From Bacillota bacterium (GTDB taxonomy: Bacteria; Bacillota; Clostridia; Christensenellales; Aristaeellaceae), in assembly GCA_019137115.1 (NCBI GenBank), contig JAGVSV010000166.1, forward strand, positions 1 through 12,764: a DNA stretch of 12,764 bases, read 5' to 3'. Below the pieces are notes generated by a model that was given only the letters and a program-made list of their open reading frames with translations, did not search any database and was not told the DNA's origin. Of the stretch, positions 1 through 7,397 are shown piece after piece. Numbering within the stretch: the stretch's first letter is position 1; each line of letters opens with the position of its first letter. A program made the position numbers and the translations under genes.

Positions 1-2
1 CT

Positions 3-92
3 GCGACCTCCCTGCCGGTTCTGATTGCCGGCAAGACCAACTCCCTCTACCAAGCACTTCACGGCTTGTGCTCTGACTCCTTCGCCTCCTGA
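3..92 (+). CDS. possible C-terminal tail of an upstream gene (partial)
   Basis: An open frame enters from the left edge and reads about 29 codons to a TGA at 90-92, with residues resembling VLIAGKTNSLYQALHGL. Most third codon positions are G or C, as in the confirmed genes here, which is the main support. No domain is recognisable in so short a piece. A short inverted repeat (13-18 with 28-33) lies inside it. It could equally be non-coding, and confidence is low. Confidence 0.3.
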   Translation, partial: ATSLPVLIAGKTNSLYQALHGLCSDSFAS

Positions 93-150
93 CCTACAAC
101 AAGTTGACGCGATCGTTTCCGCTTTGTTCATAGGCTTCACTCCCACCCTG

Positions 151-159
151 TGCTATAAT
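151..159 (+). promoter_or_regulatory. extended -10 promoter for the seven-gene operon
   Basis: A perfect TATAAT at 154-159 is preceded by TGC at 151-153, which is the TGn extension of an extended -10 promoter. No good -35 hexamer lies 16-18 bases upstream, and extended -10 promoters can tolerate that. Transcription would start near 166, giving a leader of about 28 bases before the GTG at 194. A TTGACG at 104-109 is too far upstream to pair with it. Confidence 0.6.
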
Positions 160-180
160 CAGAAAACGGATTTCGTGTTC

Positions 181-186
181 AGGAGG
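181..186 (+). promoter_or_regulatory. ribosome binding site deciding the GTG start at 194
   Basis: A perfect AGGAGG lies seven bases before GTG. It favours this non-ATG start over the internal ATG five codons later. Confidence 0.8.
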
Positions 187-193
187 CCTGCAA

Positions 194-1240
194 GTGTTCG
201 GAAAATTCATGAACAACTACTACTATGGCAAGAGCGGCAAGGGGGACTACCGCAAAGAGGACCTGCCGCGCAACCGCATGCAGCTGTTCTGGGAAATGCT
301 GCGCGTAAGGATGTCCGGCCTGTTCCGTTTGAACCTGATGACCATCATCGCGTGGATTCCGTTGATGGTGATCGTTGCGCAGTACATCAGCAACGTGTAC
401 GGCCTGCTGGGCCTGATTGCGGAGGTGGATGCCGACCGGGCGGCGGCGACCGCGGAACAGCTGGAAATGTACGCGCAAAGCGCGGATCTGTTCTACAGCT
501 TCACGTTCATGTCGCTGCTGTATGCCATCCCGGCCATCGCGATCATCGGCCCGTTCCAAGCCGGCATGGCGTATGTGACGCGCAACTGGGCGCGCGATGA
601 GCATGCCTTCGCCTGGAGCGACTTTAAGGACGCCTTCAAGGAAAACTGGAAGCAGGGGCTGGGCGTGTCCACCATCACGGGCATCCTGCCGCTGCTGATG
701 CTGGTCAGTTACCGCTTCTATGGCACGATGGCGGCGGACAATGTGCTGTTCATCATTCCACAGATGCTGGCGTTGACGGTGGGCGGCCTGTGGATGCTGG
801 CGCTGGCGTTCCTGTACCCGATGATGGTCAGCTATAAAGTGAACTTCCGCACGCTGCTCAAAAACTCGCTGCTGCTGGCGGTGGGCCGCCTGCCCCAGGT
901 GCTCGGAGTGCGGCTGGTTATGCTGCTGCCCACGATCATTGTTGTCCTGCTGCTGCTGTTCACGCCCTACGGGCTGTACGGCATGATGGCGCTGGCGGGC
1001 TATTACCTGCTGATCGGCAACGGCTTGGCGCGGTTTGTGTATGCCTCGTTTGCTAACGCGGTGTTTGACAAGTTTATCAACCCGCACATCGAGGGCGCGG
1101 TGGTCAACCGCGGCATCGCCGACCCGGACAGCCTGGACGATGACGACGATGAGGAGGAGCCGGACATGGAGCCCTCCTATCCCGGCGGCACGCTGGAGCC
1201 CCTGGATGTTCCGGCGGAAAAGGCGGACGGTCGGGCGTAG
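194..1240 (+). CDS. DUF624 (YesL-like) integral membrane protein
   Basis: A 348-residue membrane protein that probably belongs to the DUF624/YesL family, whose biochemical role is unknown. Hydrophobic segments lie near residues 47-67, 103-123, 160-178, 183-207, 235-257 and 262-280. The family-like stretch GPFQAGMAYVTRNWARDE (about 119-136), followed by an F/W-rich DFKDAFKENWKQG, is the main basis for the call. The GTG start at 194 is chosen because AGGAGG at 181-186 sits seven bases upstream, and a promoter lies directly before it. The C-terminus is a strongly acidic hydrophilic tail (about 312-328, DDDDDEEE core). DUF624 genes often sit beside carbohydrate transport genes, but here the gene heads an operon of chaperone and protease genes. 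Its TAG stop shares one base with the next start, implying translational coupling. Confidence 0.75.
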   Translation: MFGKFMNNYYYGKSGKGDYRKEDLPRNRMQLFWEMLRVRMSGLFRLNLMTIIAWIPLMVIVAQYISNVYGLLGLIAEVDADRAAATAEQLEMYAQSADLFYSFTFMSLLYAIPAIAIIGPFQAGMAYVTRNWARDEHAFAWSDFKDAFKENWKQGLGVSTITGILPLLMLVSYRFYGTMAADNVLFIIPQMLALTVGGLWMLALAFLYPMMVSYKVNFRTLLKNSLLLAVGRLPQVLGVRLVMLLPTIIVVLLLLFTPYGLYGMMALAGYYLLIGNGLARFVYASFANAVFDKFINPHIEGAVVNRGIADPDSLDDDDDEEEPDMEPSYPGGTLEPLDVPAEKADGRA

Positions 1241-1998
1241 TGTACACGGCGTTTGCCTCGGTCTATGACCAGCTGATGCGCGATGTGCCGTATGCGGAGT
1301 GGGCGGCGTTCTACCGCGGCATCCTCAACGGGATGGGCATTGCGGACAACAGCGCGGTGGTGGAATGCGCTTGTGGCACGGGCAACCTGACCATTCCGCT
1401 GGCCAAATACTTTCAGATGACCGGCGTGGACAACGCGCAGGACATGCTGTCCCGGGCGGCGGACAAGGCGCGGCGGCAAGGGCACAGCATCCGCTTTGTC
1501 AACCAGGACATGCGCCAGCTTGCGGTGCACAAGCCCGTGGACGCCGTGCTGTGCACCTGCGACGGGGTCAACTATCTGACAGGCAAGGACGACGCGCCGC
1601 GGTTTTTCGCGGCGGCGTTCCGCGCGCTGCGCCCCGGCGGGGCGCTTGTGTTTGATGTGTCCACCCTGCACAAGCTCAAGCACACGCTGGGCACCGGCGT
1701 GCGCACCCAGGTGGACGAGGGCACCAGCTACATCTGGCACAGCCACTGGTCAGAGGCGGAGCAAGTCAGCCGCATGGAACTCACTGTGTTTGCCCGGCGC
1801 CCCGACGGCACGTATGACCGCGTGGATGAACACCAGACACAGCGCGCCTATGGACAGGACGAATTGTCGCGGCTGCTGGAGGCATCCGGCTTTGCCGATA
1901 TTGCCTTTTATGGCGATGTGCACCACAACCCGCCCCAGGACAACGAGCCCCGGCTGCATGTGGCGGCCAGGCGACCCACCCACAAAGGAGAACGATGA
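1240..1998 (+). CDS. class I SAM-dependent methyltransferase
   Basis: A 252-residue soluble protein with the Rossmann-type methyltransferase fold. The N-terminus (FASVYDQLMRDVPYAEW, residues 5-21) matches a common clostridial group. Motif I, the SAM-binding loop, is ECACGTGNLT at 42-51. An acidic residue at the end of strand 2 (GVDNAQDML, D64) would bind the ribose hydroxyls. NQDMRQL (88-94), DAVLCTCDGVNYLTG (101-115) and LRPGGALVFDV (130-140) correspond to later motifs. The methyl acceptor cannot be predicted. The GTG start overlaps the upstream TAG by one base (TAGTG) and has no strong ribosome binding site, so translation is probably coupled to the upstream gene. Its TGA overlaps the ATG of hslO (ATGA). 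Confidence 0.85.
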   Translation: MYTAFASVYDQLMRDVPYAEWAAFYRGILNGMGIADNSAVVECACGTGNLTIPLAKYFQMTGVDNAQDMLSRAADKARRQGHSIRFVNQDMRQLAVHKPVDAVLCTCDGVNYLTGKDDAPRFFAAAFRALRPGGALVFDVSTLHKLKHTLGTGVRTQVDEGTSYIWHSHWSEAEQVSRMELTVFARRPDGTYDRVDEHQTQRAYGQDELSRLLEASGFADIAFYGDVHHNPPQDNEPRLHVAARRPTHKGER

Positions 1999-2903
1999 CA
2001 AACCAACGGCTCACCATTGACGAAAACGACGCCATGCTGCGCTATATCCTGCGCGGGGGACAGGCGCGCGTGTTTTTCTGCCGCACCACGCAGATGACCC
2101 AGCAGGCTGCCGATACACACCTGGCCAGCGATGTGGCCACCGCCGCGATGGGCCGGTTCCTGGCAGGTGCGGCGGTGCTGGGCGCCATGGAAAAGGAAGG
2201 CCAGACCAGCCTGACCGTCACCGCCGATGGCGGCGGCGCGGGCGGGAAAATGACCACCGTGGTGCGGGGGAACGACCTGAAAATCACGGTGGACAACCCG
2301 CAGGCCGAGCTGCCCACCCTGCACGGCAGGCAGGACGTGGCGGGCTTTGTGGGCACGCCGGGCCGGCTGACCGTCGTGCGCGACTTTGGCGCGGGGGAGC
2401 CGTACATCGGCATCAGCGCGCTGACCACGGGCGAGCTGGGTGATGATTTTGCCCACTATTTCACCGTGTCCGAGCAGGCGCCCTCACTGGTGGCGCTGGG
2501 CTGCCTAAACCAGGACGGCGTGGTGCTGTCCGCGGGTGGCATCGTCATACAAGCCATGCCTGGCTGCACTGACAACACGCTGACAGAGCTTGAAAACCGC
2601 ACGCCGTTTTTTGCCGGCATCAGCCGGGAACTGTATGATCGCTCCATTGACGAACTCGCCCAGGCATGGTTTAAGGGGATGGAGCTGGACCTGTTGTCGC
2701 GGGAGCCGCTGCGCCTGGTGTGCGACTGTTCACGCGACAAGATGCGCGCCGCCCTTATTTCGCTTGGCAAAGAGGAGCTAAACGCCATTGTGCAGGAAGG
2801 CAACGAAACCAAAATGACCTGCCACTTTTGCCGCAGCCGACACACGTTCGACGTGGACGAAGTCAAGGACATGCTCGCGCATCTTCAGGAGGGAACGCAT
2901 TGA
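1995..2903 (+). CDS. hslO: Hsp33 redox-regulated molecular chaperone
   Basis: Hsp33 is a cytoplasmic holdase. It is inactive when its four cysteines bind zinc, and it becomes active when oxidative unfolding forms disulfides and releases the metal. This 302-residue protein is of normal length. The N-terminal domain contains TIDENDAMLRYILRGGQARV and the later segment SALTTGELGDDFAHYFTVSEQ, both typical of the family. The redox switch is intact: C243-D-C245 (VCDCSR) and C276-H-F-C279 give the CxC...CxxC pattern. The ATG at 1995 overlaps the methyltransferase stop and follows AAAGGAG at 1984-1990. The TGA overlaps the next gene's TTG. Identification is secure from motif order, length and the cysteine pattern. 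Confidence 0.97.
   Translation: MTNQRLTIDENDAMLRYILRGGQARVFFCRTTQMTQQAADTHLASDVATAAMGRFLAGAAVLGAMEKEGQTSLTVTADGGGAGGKMTTVVRGNDLKITVDNPQAELPTLHGRQDVAGFVGTPGRLTVVRDFGAGEPYIGISALTTGELGDDFAHYFTVSEQAPSLVALGCLNQDGVVLSAGGIVIQAMPGCTDNTLTELENRTPFFAGISRELYDRSIDELAQAWFKGMELDLLSREPLRLVCDCSRDKMRAALISLGKEELNAIVQEGNETKMTCHFCRSRHTFDVDEVKDMLAHLQEGTH
2887..2893 (+). promoter_or_regulatory. ribosome binding site deciding the TTG start at 2900
   Basis: AGGAGGG inside the 3' end of hslO is optimally spaced (six bases) from TTG 2900. No in-frame ATG occurs nearby; the next in-frame methionines are about 33 codons further on. Confidence 0.75.
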
Positions 2904-3727
2904 TCTGCCATGATTTTGATGCCCGGTTCCGGGCATATCTGCGTGACTGGCTGGTGGAGCATGAGGACGACCTGTCCAACGCCGACGCCGCCGAAGCCAT
3001 GATGCCGGAGGTGTACGCGGCGTTTCTGGACACGCCGGCGGATTGGCTGGAGGGGCAGAAGCCCGGCGAATTTTTTCAGGCATATGCTGATCCTGCACAG
3101 TTGGTTGCCTGGATGGAGGAGTACCTTGCCCGCCAGGTCGACCTGCCGGACATGCTGCTAAACCGCATCGCCGAGCTGGGCGATGCCGCGGCGCCCGCGC
3201 TGGTGTCGGTGCTGGCAAAGCAGGACGCCCCGGCGGAGGAACGCATGCTGTGCGTGTCCCTGCTGCGCGAAATTGGCAGCCTTGCCCCGCTGCCCATGTA
3301 CATCGCGTGGCTCAAGAACCGTGTCTACAGTGATGAGCTGTGCGACAACGCCGCCGAAAGCCTGGACGAGATGGGCGAATCCGCGGTGCCGCACCTGCTG
3401 GACGCGCTTCAGGAAGCCACCGACGCCGGGCGGGAGGCGATGCTGGCGCTGTTGAGCCGCTACCCCGGCGACGAGCGCATCTATCAAGGCTTGATGGACC
3501 TGTTCAACCGGTACCCGCGGCGCCAGGCGGTGCTGGCCGCGTACCTGGGCCGGCTGGGCGATGATCGGGCGGTGGAGGCACTGACCCAGCGCGCGCTGGA
3601 GGATGCCACGGGCTACCTGGATTATATCGAGCTGCGCAGCGCCATTGAGCGGCTGGGCGGCGAAGCGCCCGAGCGCGAGTTTGACGATGACCCCGAGTAC
3701 AGCGCGCTTTTTGGCGGCAGCCTGTAA
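2900..3727 (+). CDS. HEAT-repeat-like protein of unknown function
   Basis: A predicted 275-residue soluble, acidic, all-helical protein. The open frame extends further upstream inside hslO, but the start is placed at TTG 2900 because AGGAGGG at 2887-2893 lies six bases before it and because the TTGA overlap with the hslO stop repeats the operon's coupling pattern. Paired helices of HEAT type recur at about 84-106 (LNRIAELGDAAAPALVSVL), 115-138, 148-170 (AAESLDEMGESAVPHLLDAL), 176-200, 207-233 and 240-255. The N-terminal 80 residues are helical without obvious repeats, and the end (FDDDPEYSALFGG) is acidic. HEAT solenoids usually bind proteins. Coupling to Hsp33 hints at a partner or co-chaperone role, but that is inference. 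No catalytic motif, signal peptide or membrane segment is visible. Confidence 0.82.
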   Translation: MICHDFDARFRAYLRDWLVEHEDDLSNADAAEAMMPEVYAAFLDTPADWLEGQKPGEFFQAYADPAQLVAWMEEYLARQVDLPDMLLNRIAELGDAAAPALVSVLAKQDAPAEERMLCVSLLREIGSLAPLPMYIAWLKNRVYSDELCDNAAESLDEMGESAVPHLLDALQEATDAGREAMLALLSRYPGDERIYQGLMDLFNRYPRRQAVLAAYLGRLGDDRAVEALTQRALEDATGYLDYIELRSAIERLGGEAPEREFDDDPEYSALFGGSL

Positions 3728-3745
3728 TTTTTAGCGAGAGGCAAC

Positions 3746-5488
3746 ATGGTTTGTACCCACTGCGGAAAGGATTCTGAAAGCGCGTCCCGTATCTGCCCGT
3801 ACTGCGGGCGGTACATGGGCGCGCAGATGCATACCGCCGCGCCCACCACTTACGCGGAGGAGCCGCGGCCGCCGGAGCCTGAGGATACGCGCCCCACGCG
3901 CGGCGGGCGCAAGAAGCGCCGCGACCGCCGCATGCCGCAGCGCCGGGTCAAGTACTCCGGCCACATGGTCAACTGGGCGATGGTGGCGCTGGTCACCGTC
4001 ATCGTGCTGATGATGGCGGCGGGCGCGGGGCTGGTGTACCTGCGCGTTACGCCGGCCGGGCAGCGCGTGATGGCCCGCATGGGCCGCACCGCCAGCGCTG
4101 ACGCCTACTGGGAAGTGGGCACCGAGTACCTGGATCAGGGCTATATCGGCCGCGCGATCACGGCGTACAACACCGGGCTCGAACTGGAGCCCGACCGCCC
4201 CGACCTGGTGGACAAGCTGCTGCTGCTGGCCGAAGCCTACGAGGCCGGCGGGCAGCAGGCTGACGCCATGGACATATACAGCCGCATCTATACGCGGATC
4301 GCGCCGGATTCCCCCATTGGCTACCGCAACGCCATCCGGCTGCTGCTGGCGCAGGACCGCGTCTTTCCGGCCACCCAGCTGATGCAGGATGCATTTGACA
4401 AAACCGGCGATGAATCCTTTTATAACCAGCGTTCACAGCTGGTGCCGCTGCCCCCCACCGCGTCGCTGAGCGCGGGGCGTTATCTGTTAAGCCGCACCGT
4501 GTCTTTCTCCTCGCCACAGGGGTATGATATTTATTATACAACCGGCAATGAGGAGTTGCCGGAGCGCGGCATTCTGTACACCGAGCCCATCTCCATGCAG
4601 GAGGGCACATACAACTTCCGCGCGGTATGCATGGCCAGCGAGCTGTTCAGCGATGAAATGTCCGTCAGCTACACGATCACGCTGCCCACGCCGCTGGCGC
4701 CCAAAGCCACCCTGGCGCAGGGGGAGTACACCCGGGCGCAGAACGTGCGCCTGCGCGACATGAACGAATCCGGCGACATCACGATGTACTTTACCATCGA
4801 CGGCTCCAAACCTTCTCTGGACAGCCCGCAGTACCGGGACGAGCCCATCAAGCTGCGCGGCGGCAGGATGAACCTGCGGGCGATCGCGGTCAATGAGTAC
4901 GGCAAGGTCAGCAATGAGCTGAACGTCACCTACCGCATCAACGTGCCGCTGCGCGACTACTACCGCAAGTACTTCCGCCTGGAGGACAGCTTTGCGGACT
5001 TCACGCTGATGGTGACCACCATGACCCAATTTGTTGAAGCCTTTGGCGAGCCCAACAGCCGCGAGGACACAACCGACCAGGATGTGACCGGCCAGGTGGC
5101 CAGGTTGACCTATCCGTGGGGCGAGGCCCGCTTTATGCTGGCCGACGGCGAAGGCTTGCTGTACATGGTGTCGACCACCAACCCGGACATGGTTGGGCCG
5201 CGCAAGACCGCCATCGGCATGCAGCTTGCCCAGGTGACCGACCTGTTCCGCGACATGGGCCAGCCCGCCAATGACAAGGGGGACCGGGGCATTTACTACG
5301 ATGTGGATGAAGGGTACGCCAACTATCTGGTGCACTCGGACGACCCGGACGAGGGCACGCTGACGTACGTGTCCACCATGGTGGGCGGGGAGGAAGGCAC
5401 CACCACGCTGCAATATGACATCAGCCAGGGACGCGTCGCGGGCATCATGATCCGCCACGTGGCGCGCCGGTTGTCCAACGTCCGGTAA
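3746..5488 (+). CDS. membrane protein: zinc ribbon, one TM, TPR, two chitobiase-type domains
   Basis: A 580-residue multi-domain protein. An N-terminal zinc ribbon has C3/C6 and C17/C20 (CTHC...CPYC). A proline-rich then basic linker (about 40-70, with RKKRRDRR) leads to one transmembrane helix at about 75-98, so the ribbon should be cytoplasmic and the rest extracellular. Residues about 116-220 form TPR-like helices (YWEVGTEYLDQGYIGRAITAY). Two beta-sandwich units resembling chitobiase/beta-hexosaminidase C-terminal domains follow, at about 235-312 and 316-400; both show a YTT/FTIDG strand and a NFRAV/NLRAIA strand. The last 170 residues (about 410-580) are unrecognised. Start ATG 3746 follows GAGAGG at 3736-3741. 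The gene lies 18 bases after the HEAT gene and 15 before ftsH. The architecture suggests binding or scaffolding rather than catalysis. Confidence 0.85.
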   Translation: MVCTHCGKDSESASRICPYCGRYMGAQMHTAAPTTYAEEPRPPEPEDTRPTRGGRKKRRDRRMPQRRVKYSGHMVNWAMVALVTVIVLMMAAGAGLVYLRVTPAGQRVMARMGRTASADAYWEVGTEYLDQGYIGRAITAYNTGLELEPDRPDLVDKLLLLAEAYEAGGQQADAMDIYSRIYTRIAPDSPIGYRNAIRLLLAQDRVFPATQLMQDAFDKTGDESFYNQRSQLVPLPPTASLSAGRYLLSRTVSFSSPQGYDIYYTTGNEELPERGILYTEPISMQEGTYNFRAVCMASELFSDEMSVSYTITLPTPLAPKATLAQGEYTRAQNVRLRDMNESGDITMYFTIDGSKPSLDSPQYRDEPIKLRGGRMNLRAIAVNEYGKVSNELNVTYRINVPLRDYYRKYFRLEDSFADFTLMVTTMTQFVEAFGEPNSREDTTDQDVTGQVARLTYPWGEARFMLADGEGLLYMVSTTNPDMVGPRKTAIGMQLAQVTDLFRDMGQPANDKGDRGIYYDVDEGYANYLVHSDDPDEGTLTYVSTMVGGEEGTTTLQYDISQGRVAGIMIRHVARRLSNVR

Positions 5489-5503
5489 GAAGGGGGTTCT
5501 CCC

Positions 5504-7393
5504 ATGAAGGAAGTCAAAACGCCGCGCACGCGCATCGCGGTATACTACGGCATCGTGCTGGTGGTTATGCTGCTGATCAACTGGGTGCTGCTGCCCCGGC
5601 TGACCATGGCCAATGTGACGGATGTCGCGTACAGCGATTTCCTGACCATGCTCAATGACAACAAGGTGCGCACGGTGGAGCTGACCAGCAACGCGCTGAT
5701 GTACACCGCGTCCGATCAGCCGCGCGTGGCGGGTGAAGCCCAGCCGGATGACCTGGCCATCTACCGCACCGGCCCGCTGTCCGATCCGGCCATTGTGGAG
5801 CGACTGGAGGACGCCGGCGTTACGTTCGGTACCCCGGTGATCAAGGAAGCGTCGCCGCTGATGAACCTGCTGATCGGCTGGCTGCTGCCAGTGGCGCTGT
5901 TCGTGGTGCTCGGGCAATGGCTGTCCCGGCGCATGATGCAGCGCATGGGCGGCATGAACGCCATGCAGCTGGGCAAGAGCAACGCCAAGATCTACATCGA
6001 ATCCAAAACCGGCATCACCTTTGCCGATGTCGCCGGCCAGGATGAAGCCAAGGAAGCGTTGAACGAGATTGTGGACTTTCTGGAGCACCCGGACAAGTAC
6101 ACGAAGATCGGCGCTGTGATGCCCAAGGGTGCGCTGCTGGTGGGCCCGCCCGGAACCGGCAAGACTCTGCTGGCCAAGGCGGTGGCAGGCGAGGCCAGCG
6201 TGCCGTTCTTTTCGATCTCGGGCTCCGAGTTTGTGGAAATGTTTGTGGGCATGGGCGCGGCCAAGGTGCGCGACCTGTTCAAGCAGGCCGAGGAAAAGGC
6301 GCCGTGCATCGTGTTCATCGATGAGATCGATACCATCGGCAAGCGGCGCGACGGCACCGGCATCGGCGGCGGCAATGACGAGCGGGAGCAGACATTGAAC
6401 CAGCTGCTCTCGGAGATGGACGGCTTTGACGGCCGCAAGGGCGTGGTGATCCTGGCGGCGACCAACCGCCCGGAAATCCTGGACCCCGCATTGCTGCGCC
6501 CCGGCCGCTTTGACCGGCGCATCCCCGTCGAACTGCCGGACATGAAGGGCCGCATCGAGATCCTCAAGGTGCACATCCGCAAGGTAAAGACCGCCCCCAA
6601 CATCGACCTGGCCAGCGTGGCGCGCGTGGCGGTGGGCGCATCAGGAGCCGACCTTGCCAACATCATCAACGAGGCCGCGCTGCGCGCCGTGCGCGAGGGC
6701 CGCCAGGTGGTGGAGCAGTCGGACCTGGAAGAGAGCGTGGAAACCGTCATCGCAGGGCAGGAAAAGAAAAGCCGCATCCTGTCTGAGGGCGAAAAGAAAA
6801 TCGTGGCATACCACGAGGTGGGCCACGCGCTGGTGGCGGCCAAGCAAACCAACTCCGCCCCTGTACACAAGATCACCATCATCCCGCGCACCGGCGGGGC
6901 GCTGGGCTTCACCATGCAGGTGGAGGAGGACGAGCGCTTTCTGGTGAGCAAGGTGGAGCTAGAAAACAAGATCGCCACGCTGACCGGCGGCCGCGCGGCT
7001 GAGGACGTGGTGTTCAACACCGCCACCACCGGGGCATCCAACGACATCGAGCAGGCTACGCGCATCGCCCGGGCGATGATCACGCGCTTTGGCATGGCGG
7101 AGGACTTTGGCCTGGTCGCCATGGAAACCGAAAGCAGCCAGTATTTAGGCTCGGTCATCGGCAACTGCTCCTCGGAAACCTCCGCCCGCATCGACCAGCT
7201 GACCATTGACCTGGTGCGGGAGCAGTTTGAGCGCGCCAAGCAACTGCTGCGCGACAACATGGACAAGCTGCACGAGCTGGCGCAGTACCTCTTTGAGCGG
7301 GAGACCATCACCGGCGAGGAGTTCATGAGCATCCTCAGCCGCCCCATTGCGCTGCCGGATTTGAGGCCCGCGCTGCCGGGGGAAGGCGCCTGA
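5504..7393 (+). CDS. ftsH: ATP-dependent membrane zinc metalloprotease FtsH
   Basis: FtsH is a hexameric membrane AAA+ protease that degrades misfolded membrane proteins and short-lived regulators. At 629 residues it is full length. Transmembrane helix 1 (about 11-31), an extracytoplasmic segment (33-118) and helix 2 (119-140) precede the AAA domain. Walker A is GPPGTGKT (214-221) and Walker B CIVFIDEID (268-276). The pore loop is MFVGMGA (246-252). The second region of homology is ATNRPEILDPALLRPGRFDRR (319-339; two arginine fingers, R332 and R335). The protease zinc site is HEVGH (437-441), with the third ligand probably D514 in ASNDIEQAT. ATG 5504 follows AAGGGGG at 5490-5496. The gene is not beside tilS/hpt, a common ftsH location in Bacillota, so it may be a second paralogue (inference). 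Confidence 0.97.
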   Translation: MKEVKTPRTRIAVYYGIVLVVMLLINWVLLPRLTMANVTDVAYSDFLTMLNDNKVRTVELTSNALMYTASDQPRVAGEAQPDDLAIYRTGPLSDPAIVERLEDAGVTFGTPVIKEASPLMNLLIGWLLPVALFVVLGQWLSRRMMQRMGGMNAMQLGKSNAKIYIESKTGITFADVAGQDEAKEALNEIVDFLEHPDKYTKIGAVMPKGALLVGPPGTGKTLLAKAVAGEASVPFFSISGSEFVEMFVGMGAAKVRDLFKQAEEKAPCIVFIDEIDTIGKRRDGTGIGGGNDEREQTLNQLLSEMDGFDGRKGVVILAATNRPEILDPALLRPGRFDRRIPVELPDMKGRIEILKVHIRKVKTAPNIDLASVARVAVGASGADLANIINEAALRAVREGRQVVEQSDLEESVETVIAGQEKKSRILSEGEKKIVAYHEVGHALVAAKQTNSAPVHKITIIPRTGGALGFTMQVEEDERFLVSKVELENKIATLTGGRAAEDVVFNTATTGASNDIEQATRIARAMITRFGMAEDFGLVAMETESSQYLGSVIGNCSSETSARIDQLTIDLVREQFERAKQLLRDNMDKLHELAQYLFERETITGEEFMSILSRPIALPDLRPALPGEGA

Positions 7394-7397
7394 GCCT

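Noticed and set aside
13..33. Inverted repeat TGCCGG...CCGGCA as a terminator
   Set aside because: The stem is only six pairs, there is no T-run on either side, and it falls within a possible coding tail.
104..109. TTGACG as a -35 element
   Set aside because: It is 44 bases from the TATAAT at 154, and no acceptable -10 lies 16-18 bases downstream (127-132 reads TTCATA).
4487..6574. Very long open frame (about 695 codons) on the minus strand
   Set aside because: It is antisense to the TPR-domain gene and ftsH, is His/Gln-rich, and has no motif. It is a mirror of GC-biased codon use on the plus strand.
5992..7347. Long minus-strand open frame (about 451 codons) rich in serine
   Set aside because: It lies fully inside ftsH, whose motifs are complete; its composition is typical of an antisense shadow.
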